Of a stretch of 5,164 nt of DNA, positions 1 to 5,104 are shown piece after piece. Numbering within the stretch: position 1 is the stretch's first letter; every line of letters begins with the position of its first letter. The position numbers and the translations under genes are program-made. The DNA lies in the NCBI GenBank assembly GCA_947565255.1, contig CANOFI010000179.1, forward strand, positions 1-5,164, given 5' to 3'. The DNA is from an uncultured Lachnospiraceae bacterium (GTDB taxonomy: Bacteria > Bacillota > Clostridia > Lachnospirales > Lachnospiraceae). The notes under the pieces were generated by a model. The model had not been told where the DNA came from. It did no database searches and saw only the letters and a program-made list of their open reading frames with translations.

Positions 1-56
1 CACTGTTAAAAATACAAAAATTGCACAGCCGGATACAGAAGAAAAGATATAGCTAG
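1..56 (+). CDS. C-terminal tail of an upstream gene (probably ABC transporter permease), partial
   Basis: Only the last codons are in the window. Two frames are open from the left edge. One ends at TAG 50-52 with tail TVKNTKIAQPDTEEKI; the other ends at TAG 54-56 with tail LLKIQKLHSRIQKKRYS. The second has a basic, aromatic end like the short cytoplasmic tails of GldF-type permeases, and its stop overlaps the next gene's ribosome binding site, as in tightly packed operons. The third frame has a stop at 7-9. The permease identity rests on the usual ATPase-permease-GldG-DUF4340 gene order in Clostridia, not on visible domains. The correct frame cannot be settled from this window. Confidence 0.35.
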   Translation, partial: LLKIQKLHSRIQKKRYS

Positions 57-67
57 GAGGTGGGCAC

Positions 68-1465
68 ATGAAAAGACCAAACACAAGTTCGAAACAATTG
101 AAGAGCGGATATTACAGTGTGGTAATTACAGTATTTGTAATTGCCTTAATTGTAGTTGTGAATTTGATTGTCAATGCACTGCCGTCCAGTTATACCAAAT
201 TTGATTTTTCGGAGCAGGGGCTTTACACGTTGTCCGAGCAGACGAAAAAGCTGGTAAAAGGGTTAAAGGAAGAGGTGACGGTTTATCTGGTTGCCCAGAA
301 GGAAAACGAAAGCAAAGGGCTGATTGAAATACTGGATAAATATAAAGCGCTGTCAGATAAGCTGAATGTGCAGAAAAAAGATCCCGCCGTCTCGCCCGGT
401 TTTGTGGCAGAGTACACGCAGGATACGCTGGCGGATAACAGCGTAATTGTAGTTTCCGGCGCAAGAAGCCGTGTGGTTTCCTTTGAAGACATGTACGAGG
501 TGACAATTAATCCAGAAACCGGGAAGCAGCAGGCGCAGGCGTTTCGCGGGGAGGACAGAATCACCAGTGCAATCGACTATGTGACGACAGAAAAGCTGCC
601 TAAAATGTATCTGACCACAGGGCATGAGGAACAGGCGGTCGGAGGCTTTATCAGTGAAATCCAGCGGGAGAATATACAGGTGGAATATGTGTCCCTTGCA
701 AAGGAAGGAGTGCCAAAGGATGCGGACTGCCTTATGATGGTGGCGCCGTCCAGAGACATTACAGAGGCCGAAAAACAATTGTTGTCCGATTATCTGGAAC
801 AGGGTGGAAATTTCTTTTATATCAGTATGGCCTTGAAAAATGCGACGCCGAATCTGGATGTACTATTAGCGGAGTATGGAATTGCAGTTGATGAGGGATA
901 TGTATGCGAAGGGGAAGGACATTATTTTACGTATCCCATGTGCGTGGCGCCCTCCTACGGCTCCCATGCCATTGTAAATCCGTTGGAGCAGAGTCAGGCG
1001 ATGCTGTTTGTGTCGTCGGCCCAGAATATTACCACACTGGACGCGAAGCCGTCAAATGTAAAGGTGATTCCATTGCTCAGGACCTCCTCCGGTGCGTATA
1101 TCAAAAAACTGGATGCAGATACGAATCAGAAAGAGGAGGGGGATAAAACGGGAGTCATGAATCTTGCAGCGGCCGTGGAACGCGGCGGAAAAACGCAGAT
1201 GGTTGTTCTGACAACCTATGAAATGTTTGATTCTTCCGCAAATGCATTTGTTTCCGGCGCAAATTATGACTTTTTATTAAACGCAATCGGTTCGCTGTGC
1301 GAGCATGACAGCATGGTTTCCATTCGTGCAAAGCAGCTTTATTCCGATTCGCTTGCGGTCACGAGCGGACATTCCATTATCTGGATGTTTGTGCTGATGA
1401 TTGCGGTTCCGCTTGCCTGTCTGGTAACCGGACTGGTCTGGTGGGTCAGGAGGAGGAAACGCTGA
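68..1465 (+). CDS. GldG-family ABC transporter auxiliary protein (ABC_transp_aux type)
   Basis: This 465-residue protein has one transmembrane helix near the N-terminus (about residues 15-38) and one at the C-terminus (about 437-459) followed by the basic tail RRRKR, so the large middle part should lie outside the membrane. Family signatures visible by eye are FDFSEQGLYTLSEQT at 45-59, FRGEDRITSAIDYVT at 159-173, the TGHEE motif at 184-188, and a segment with DITEAE and YLEQGG at 230-247. GldG was named from flavobacterial gliding, where it works with the ATPase GldA and permease GldF. Clostridial homologues sit in similar ABC operons, but their substrate is unknown and gliding is not implied. 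The start is supported by AGGAGGTG at 55-62, five bases before the ATG. The gene overlaps the following DUF4340 gene by one base, suggesting translational coupling. Family confidence is high; the role is inferred. Confidence 0.88.
   Translation: MKRPNTSSKQLKSGYYSVVITVFVIALIVVVNLIVNALPSSYTKFDFSEQGLYTLSEQTKKLVKGLKEEVTVYLVAQKENESKGLIEILDKYKALSDKLNVQKKDPAVSPGFVAEYTQDTLADNSVIVVSGARSRVVSFEDMYEVTINPETGKQQAQAFRGEDRITSAIDYVTTEKLPKMYLTTGHEEQAVGGFISEIQRENIQVEYVSLAKEGVPKDADCLMMVAPSRDITEAEKQLLSDYLEQGGNFFYISMALKNATPNLDVLLAEYGIAVDEGYVCEGEGHYFTYPMCVAPSYGSHAIVNPLEQSQAMLFVSSAQNITTLDAKPSNVKVIPLLRTSSGAYIKKLDADTNQKEEGDKTGVMNLAAAVERGGKTQMVVLTTYEMFDSSANAFVSGANYDFLLNAIGSLCEHDSMVSIRAKQLYSDSLAVTSGHSIIWMFVLMIAVPLACLVTGLVWWVRRRKR
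1451..1456 (+). promoter_or_regulatory. Ribosome binding site fixing the DUF4340 start
   Basis: AGGAGG lies inside the last codons of the GldG gene, eight bases before the ATG at 1465. The open frame extends further left to a GTG at 1441, but that codon lies upstream of this site. Starting at 1465 also gives the expected Lys-rich start of a membrane anchor. The stop of one gene and start of the next share a base (TGATG, 1463-1467). Confidence 0.85.
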
Positions 1466-2562
1466 TGAAGAAAAAAAAGACAAGAATCATTTTGTGCATC
1501 GTTCTTCTGCTGGTGGTGACGGCGGCCCTGATACTCGTAAAGCAGCTGACGAAAGAGAAAAAGGAGACAAAGAAAAAGGTACAGCCGGTGAGCCAGACGG
1601 AGGTAAAGGATATCGAAGGGCTTATTTACCGTTCGGAATCGACCGGCGGGGAGGAAGTCTCTTTTGTACGGGATAAGGATATCTGGTATTACGAAAAGGA
1701 TAAGGAATTTCCGCTTGACCAGAGCTATGTGACCAACAATATGGTGCTGACTGCAGCACAGGCAACGGCAAACCGGACGCTGGAAAATCCTTCCGGAAAT
1801 TTAAGCGAATATGGACTTGACAATCCGCATACGACCATCACGTTAAAGAAAATTACCGGTGATAAAGTGACGATGCACATTGGTTCCTATAATGAGAACG
1901 TAGAAGGTTATTATTTGAAGGTGGAGGGCGATGACAGGATTTATCTTGTAGACGGACAGATGGTATTTGCATTTGATATGTCCATTTATGAGATTGCGGA
2001 TAAGGAAGATTTTCCGCTCGTAGAGGAGAGCAGCTTTGCCCATATTCATATTCAGAAGGACAAAAGAGTGCTGGAGCTTAAGGGCGAAATAAAGGAAAAT
2101 ACGCCGAAGCACGTGACAAAGGATTCGTATATGGAGCAGGAAAAAACCTGGAGCGTATCGGATAACGGCACTGCCTACAGGGAAGGAAACCAGCAGGCAA
2201 TCAAAGAGCTGATCGCGAAAATGACAGCGTTTGATTATTCAAAAATGATTGCCTACCGCGCAGATGTGGACGAGAAAAAACAGTATGGCTTAGATGAGGA
2301 GCACGCGGTTATTCTGACGGTGGATTATCAGGTGCTTGATGAGACAACGGCCAGACAGGTTGAGGTGGCCGACGGAATTACGGAAATCCAGTGCGATACG
2401 TTGGACAAGCAATATGTGCTGTATATCGGCCAGGAGATACCAGATGACGGATTTGACGGGGCGGAATATTATGTATGTATGAAAGATTCGGATGTGATTT
2501 ATACGATATCGGCAGAATCGCTTGCGGATATCGTTCTGATGGATGCAAAAAAATTGAAATAA
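1465..2562 (+). CDS. DUF4340 domain-containing membrane-anchored protein
   Basis: This 365-residue protein starts with MKKKKTR and a single hydrophobic helix (about residues 8-26), followed by a Lys/Glu-rich linker and a long soluble part predicted to be extracytoplasmic. The soluble part contains two DUF4340-like units. The first has YGLD at 116-119, HIGSY at 138-142 and a strand pair to about 161. The second has YGLD at 274-277, YIG at 320-322 and YYV at 335-337. DUF4340 proteins commonly follow GldG-type genes in clostridial and other bacterial ABC operons; the molecular function is not established. The one-base overlap with the GldG gene argues for equal production of the two proteins and for a shared membrane complex, which is an inference. 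The gene ends 102 bases before the next start, so the operon probably stops here, although no convincing GC-rich terminator follows. Confidence 0.88.
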   Translation: MKKKKTRIILCIVLLLVVTAALILVKQLTKEKKETKKKVQPVSQTEVKDIEGLIYRSESTGGEEVSFVRDKDIWYYEKDKEFPLDQSYVTNNMVLTAAQATANRTLENPSGNLSEYGLDNPHTTITLKKITGDKVTMHIGSYNENVEGYYLKVEGDDRIYLVDGQMVFAFDMSIYEIADKEDFPLVEESSFAHIHIQKDKRVLELKGEIKENTPKHVTKDSYMEQEKTWSVSDNGTAYREGNQQAIKELIAKMTAFDYSKMIAYRADVDEKKQYGLDEEHAVILTVDYQVLDETTARQVEVADGITEIQCDTLDKQYVLYIGQEIPDDGFDGAEYYVCMKDSDVIYTISAESLADIVLMDAKKLK

Positions 2563-2664
2563 CCAAATGATACCAGTGAATTTTTGAATAGTTTTTTTTA
2601 TCCTACGCATTCTATTAGTAACACGTCAAATATGGCGTAAATATGATAGAAAAAGGAGACGACT

Positions 2665-3018
2665 ATGAAAAAGTTAAAGTTAGTAGCATTGGGAATTGTA
2701 TTATGCCTTACCTTTGCTGCCGTGACAGGCTGTGGAAATAGCAAGGATAACGCAAATAATACTGAAGATACGGATAAAAAGGACGGAGATAATAAAGATA
2801 CAACAGATGACAATGATAATGACAGACGTGACGGGAATGACAACACAACCAAAACGTCAAAGCCGGATGGTGATAATGTAGGGTCTGATATTGTAGACAC
2901 TGTTGATGATGTGGGAACAGATGTCGTGGACGGCGTGACAGACCTTGGAGAGGATCTGACCGGAAATGACAATAATGACAACGGCGGCAGCAATAAAACG
3001 GAAACTACAAATCGATAA
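2665..3018 (+). CDS. Small Asp/Asn-rich lipoprotein of unknown function
   Basis: The product is 117 residues. It has a lipoprotein signal peptide: basic MKKLK, hydrophobic stretch 6-20, and lipobox VTGC with Cys23 as the predicted lipidated residue. The mature part is low-complexity and very acidic: about 24 Asp, many Asn and Thr, and few aromatics. Residues from about 71 to 98 (DIVDTVDDVGTDVVDG and onward) place Val/Ile/Leu every three to four residues between Asp residues, so this stretch could form an amphipathic acidic helix. I recognise no enzymatic domain. Similar short lipoproteins with VDDVGxDVxDG-like tails are, from memory, frequent in Clostridia, with no known function. The start is supported by AAGGAG at 2653-2658, six bases upstream. 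A hairpin with a T-rich tail follows directly, so it may be monocistronic. I found no convincing promoter in the 102-base gap before it. Confidence 0.8.
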   Translation: MKKLKLVALGIVLCLTFAAVTGCGNSKDNANNTEDTDKKDGDNKDTTDDNDNDRRDGNDNTTKTSKPDGDNVGSDIVDTVDDVGTDVVDGVTDLGEDLTGNDNNDNGGSNKTETTNR

Positions 3019-3027
3019 GATATCAGG

Positions 3028-3069
3028 GAAAGAATCTTAGGTTGCGGCTTAAGGTTCTTTCTTGTTTTG
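3028..3069 (+). terminator. Rho-independent terminator-like hairpin between lipoprotein gene and hisA
   Basis: The left arm 3028-3039 pairs with the right arm 3050-3061 over 12 positions, with one T-G wobble and a 10-base loop. A T-rich tail TTGTTTTG follows at 3062-3069. It begins ten bases after the lipoprotein stop, so it most simply terminates that gene. It also lies only 22 bases before the hisA start, leaving no room for a normal hisA promoter after it. The stem is rather AT-rich, so termination may be partial. Confidence 0.7.
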
Positions 3070-3076
3070 TATATGG

Positions 3077-3082
3077 AAAGGA
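3077..3082 (+). promoter_or_regulatory. Ribosome binding site fixing the hisA start
   Basis: AAAGGA lies eight bases before the ATG at 3091. The frame is open further upstream, with possible starts at 3067 (TTG), 3073 and 3082. Those would put extra residues before the first beta strand, and the first two fall in or beside the terminator tail. Starting at 3091 gives MRFRPCIDIHNG, matching where HisA proteins normally begin. Confidence 0.8.
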
Positions 3083-3090
3083 TGAGAACT

Positions 3091-3864
3091 ATGCGGTTTC
3101 GGCCATGTATAGACATACATAATGGAAAAGTAAAACAGATTGTGGGGGGCAGCCTTAAGGATACCGGCAATCAGGCGGAAGAAAATTTTGTATCGGAACA
3201 GGATGCCGCTTACTATGCAAAATTGTATAAGGATCGGGGAATCCGGGGCGGCCATGTGATTTTGCTGAATGCTGCTTCTTCTGCGTATTATGAACGGACA
3301 AAACAGCAGGCTCTGCAGGCTCTTCGTGCGTTTCCCGGAGGACTGCAGGCGGGCGGTGGAATCACCCCGGATAATGCAAAAGAATTTCTGGATGCGGGAG
3401 CAAGCCATGTCATTGTGACCTCTTATGTATTTCAGGATGGGAGCGTGAATATGGGCAATCTGGAAAAGATGGTAACGGCTGTTGGAAAAGAGCGTTTGGT
3501 ACTGGATTTAAGCTGCCGGAAAAGAGACGGGCAGTATTTTATTGTGACCGACCGCTGGCAGAAATTTACAGACGCGGTATTAGACGCGGATACGATTGCG
3601 CGCTTATCGTCTTACTGCGATGAATTTTTAGTGCATGCGGTGGACGTGGAGGGCAAAGCTTCCGGTGTAGAGCTGGAATTGGCAGCAATGCTTGGAGAGT
3701 GCTGCCAGATTCCCGTCACCTATGCCGGAGGCGTGGGCAGCTTTGCGGATTTGGAGCAGCTGAGAAAGGCGGGGGCCGGCCGGGTGGATGTGACAATCGG
3801 CAGTGCGCTGGATTTGTTTGGTGGAACGATGGAGTTTGAGAAGGTGCTTGCCTGTCTGCGATGA
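3091..3864 (+). CDS. hisA: HisA, eukaryotic/HIS6-type phosphoribosylformimino-AICAR-ribotide isomerase
   Basis: HisA carries out the fourth step of histidine biosynthesis, the Amadori rearrangement of ProFAR to PRFAR, in the cytoplasm as a (beta/alpha)8 barrel. The 257-residue length is close to yeast HIS6. Recalled HIS6 features visible here are CIDIHNGKVKQIVGG at 6-20, NFVSEQ at 32-37, YYAKLYKDR at 41-49, VIVTSYVF at 107-114, VLDLSCRK at 137-144, EFLVHAVDVEG at 178-188 and YAGGVGS at 211-217. The expected catalytic acids are Asp8 at the end of strand 1 and Asp139 in strand 5. Phosphate-binding loops are AGGG at 87-90 and the C-terminal YAGG and IGSALD segments. The gene appears intact. No other his gene lies beside it in this window, and a terminator-like hairpin separates it from the lipoprotein gene, so it looks like a stand-alone his gene. 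Family assignment is strong; the HIS6 subtype comes from recalled motifs and was not aligned by computer. Confidence 0.93.
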   Translation: MRFRPCIDIHNGKVKQIVGGSLKDTGNQAEENFVSEQDAAYYAKLYKDRGIRGGHVILLNAASSAYYERTKQQALQALRAFPGGLQAGGGITPDNAKEFLDAGASHVIVTSYVFQDGSVNMGNLEKMVTAVGKERLVLDLSCRKRDGQYFIVTDRWQKFTDAVLDADTIARLSSYCDEFLVHAVDVEGKASGVELELAAMLGECCQIPVTYAGGVGSFADLEQLRKAGAGRVDVTIGSALDLFGGTMEFEKVLACLR

Positions 3865-3874
3865 GAAAATAATA

Positions 3875-3969
3875 AGTGGTATACCTGAGGTCTGATAATC
3901 AATCTATCGTGCAGACCTGGAAGCTGTAATTCTGCTTCAATAGCCTATTCAGTACCCTGGTATACCACT
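3875..3969. repeat. Structured intergenic element with perfect 11-bp terminal inverted repeat
   Basis: AGTGGTATACC at 3875-3885 is the exact reverse complement of 3959-3969. Inside lie a perfect 7-bp hairpin (AGGTCTG 3888-3894 with CAGACCT 3912-3918) and a 5-bp hairpin (GAAGC 3920-3924 with GCTTC 3934-3938). Together they form a closed stem with at least two branches, about 95 bases long, starting ten bases after the hisA stop. It could be a structured RNA, part of the hisA 3' untranslated region, or a small non-coding mobile repeat. I do not recognise it as a known RNA family. The core GGTATACC is itself a palindrome, so a protein-binding site is another reading. Confidence 0.55.
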
Positions 3970-3998
3970 GCATAAATATATTCCGTATTCCGTTTTTA

Positions 3999-4013
3999 GT
4001 GAGATGTTCTCAC
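3999..4013. repeat. Short perfect hairpin
   Basis: GTGAGA at 3999-4004 pairs perfectly with TCTCAC at 4008-4013 across a three-base loop. It can nest within a further GTTTTT (3992-3997) and AAAAAC (4027-4032) pairing. No T tract follows on either strand, so it is not a standard terminator. A tandem direct repeat of ATTCCGT lies just upstream at 3980-3993. Confidence 0.4.
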
Positions 4014-4065
4014 GATAGCCTAGTACAAAAACCTTCTTTTATTGATTTTTGCAGGAATTAAGGCT

Positions 4066-4097
4066 TAGAGCGTGTCTGAAAATTCATTCACGCTCTA
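4066..4097. repeat. 9-bp perfect inverted repeat, possibly an insertion-sequence end remnant
   Basis: TAGAGCGTG at 4066-4074 is the exact reverse complement of 4089-4097, with a 14-base loop. The string GAGCGTGTCTGAAAATTC resembles, from memory, terminal repeats of some insertion sequences in gut Firmicutes. No transposase is nearby, so this is only a suggestion. It lacks a T tract on either strand. Confidence 0.4.
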
Positions 4098-4149
4098 GAG
4101 CCGCTTTTCATATAGACCGGGCGTCAAAAGCGCAAGCTCGTTTTGTTTT
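4098..4149 (+). terminator. Terminator-like hairpin with T tract, + strand
   Basis: GAGC (4098-4101) plus CGCTTTT (4102-4108) pairs with AAAAGCG (4126-4132) plus GCTC (4136-4139), with a three-base bulge on the right arm and a 17-base loop. TTTTGTTTT follows at 4141-4149. The orientation would end transcripts coming from the hisA side, more than 230 bases after the hisA stop. The T tract touches the stop codon of the convergent dockerin frame. No comparable T tract exists for the opposite strand. Confidence 0.5.
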
Positions 4150-4369
4150 AAATGCTTTCGAGATTTAACGCCACTCGTAAGATTTTTTGGGCATCTGTTA
4201 AGGTCACCCGGCTGTCTTTGTCCAGATTCAGCAGGTTGAATTGCTTGCTTGAAAGCTCTACTAAGTTCAGGGCGGCTTTTAATGCTATTTTGGCGTCGTT
4301 TACTGTTATAGCAGAATCTCCGTCAGCATCTCCCTTTATTCCAAAATACAAACGCAGCTGACCATCATA
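4148..4369 (-). pseudogene. Type I dockerin module, out of frame with its parent gene
   Basis: This open frame, bounded upstream by TAA at 4370-4372, encodes a complete dockerin with no good start of its own; the first possible start is a TTG at 4351 with no sensible ribosome binding site. Counting from that TTG, two calcium-binding loops are visible: D8, D10, D12, T16, D19 and N42, D44, D46, T50, D53. Each is followed by a similar helix, DAKIALKAALNL and DAQKILRVALNL, giving the two-fold symmetry typical of type I dockerins. Dockerins bind cohesin modules on scaffoldins or cell-surface proteins. The module sits directly after the secreted X2-like protein in another frame and is read here as its detached C-terminus. 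All calcium ligands remain, so the lesion is probably recent, or a sequencing error. Confidence 0.8.
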
Positions 4370-4938
4370 TTACCTGAAAGCTGAATCTCAAAAGCCTTTT
4401 TAGATACAGTTTGCATATACTCTTTTTCAAAAACAATAGTCATCTTGTTTCCATTGTCTGTAATTGTATAATGCGAAGAATCCACCTCATTTTTTTCATC
4501 CTCTTCCAATACTCTGATCACTTTTTCATCTTCTTCTTTTGAGACTGTAATTTCCGTCTGTGTTACCTCCAAAACTATTGCGAACCTATTTGTAATGATT
4601 CCAGCACCTGAAAAACATGCCCAAAAATCCTGATCTGTTTCCTTGTTTAAGGACTTCAGGTATGATTCATTTAATGTGATAATGGTATCTCCATTCGTTC
4701 CGGTTATGCCGTATGCTTCCTTGGGAACCTCTTCCTGCTTTTCTCCCCACCTTATAATTCTCATAAATCTTGAGCTGTCTATTTTTTCTACTTGAACCGA
4801 CGCCGTTCCATTCCCCGACCAGGGTTCAAACTCATACAGAGCAGGCGTTCTCGCCTCAACTGCTACATCTGCTGTGATGGAGAATATAAGTGCCGTACTT
4901 ATTGCCGTTGCTATAATTTTACCTATAAACCTTTTCAT
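4336..4938 (-). CDS. Secreted protein with two X2/Ig-like repeats, truncated by frameshift before its dockerin
   Basis: The frame gives 200 residues. A signal peptide is clear: basic MKRFIGK, hydrophobic core about 8-27, likely cleavage after VEA at residue 29. The rest contains two related beta-rich units. One has VPKEAYGITGTNGDTIITLN at 71-90 followed by ESYLKSL; the other has VDSSHYTITDNGNKMTIVF at 152-170 followed by EKEYMQTV. Both resemble the X2 or Ig-like modules found beside dockerins in clostridial surface proteins. The frame ends in NMMVSCVCILE, which fits no domain, whereas the overlapping frame continues with DGQLRLYFGIKGDADGD, a final strand leading into a dockerin. The start is supported by AAGGAGGT on the minus strand (4944-4951), five bases upstream. 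A TATGAT at 4991-4986 could be a weak -10 element without a convincing -35. No catalytic domain is seen, so a binding or structural role is more likely than an enzyme. Confidence 0.75.
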   Translation of the reverse strand: MKRFIGKIIATAISTALIFSITADVAVEARTPALYEFEPWSGNGTASVQVEKIDSSRFMRIIRWGEKQEEVPKEAYGITGTNGDTIITLNESYLKSLNKETDQDFWACFSGAGIITNRFAIVLEVTQTEITVSKEEDEKVIRVLEEDEKNEVDSSHYTITDNGNKMTIVFEKEYMQTVSKKAFEIQLSGNMMVSCVCILE

Positions 4939-5011
4939 ATAATACCTCCTTGCTTAAAATAAGATAAAAAAAGTTGTTCAAAAATATCATACCTATAGCT
5001 GCCTTATTCAT

Positions 5012-5104
5012 TTAAAGAATCTCATCATCTCCAATTATCGGTCTGTCAATCATCTTAGGCCCAAACTGATTCGCTCCTTCTAAAACTACCGCTTTCATTT
5101 TCAT
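5012..5104 (-). pseudogene. N-terminal remnant of a zinc-type alcohol dehydrogenase
   Basis: A 30-residue frame begins MKMKAVVLEGANQFG and ends IIGDDEIL followed by TAA. This matches the N-terminal beta strands of medium-chain, zinc-dependent dehydrogenases, which commonly begin MKAVVLEGP and continue from DDEIL into VKV and the catalytic Cys region. A full enzyme is about 340 residues, so more than 90 percent is missing. Initiation could be at 5104 or at the second ATG (5098); a purine-rich AAGGGAAAG lies upstream. After the stop the same frame reads MNKAAIGM, perhaps a degraded continuation. No Cys or zinc-binding residues remain. I read it as a gene fragment left by deletion, not a working small protein. 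Confidence 0.6.

Noticed and set aside
2549..2599. Possible terminator after the DUF4340 gene: AAAAATT pairing with AATTTTT, then eight T.
   Set aside because: The stem is only A/T with a long loop and overlaps the stop codon. The T run alone is not enough to call a terminator.
2584..2647. Possible promoters for the lipoprotein gene (TTGAAT at 2584, TATGAT at 2642).
   Set aside because: TTGAAT has no good -10 at 16-18 bases, and TATGAT has no -35 and would place the start of transcription in the ribosome binding site.
2598..3170. 190-residue minus-strand frame opposite the lipoprotein gene.
   Set aside because: Its Ser/Val/Leu-rich low-complexity sequence mirrors the Asp/Asn codons of the lipoprotein gene, which has a lipobox and a good ribosome binding site.
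3886..3918. Hammerhead ribozyme core suggested by CTGATAA near the 7-bp stem.
   Set aside because: The required CTGATGA and GAAA core strings are absent.
4152..4361. 69-residue + strand frame across the dockerin region.
   Set aside because: It is the antisense shadow of the dockerin, which shows clear calcium-loop periodicity on the minus strand.
4336..4369. Programmed -1 frameshifting to make the dockerin fusion.
   Set aside because: No X-XXY-YYZ slippery heptamer or strong downstream hairpin is visible in the overlap, so a mutation or sequencing error is simpler.
4952..4990. T run on the minus strand as terminator for the dehydrogenase fragment or as part of a TTGAAC promoter.
   Set aside because: No GC-containing stem precedes the T run, and TTGAAC lacks a good -10 at normal spacing.
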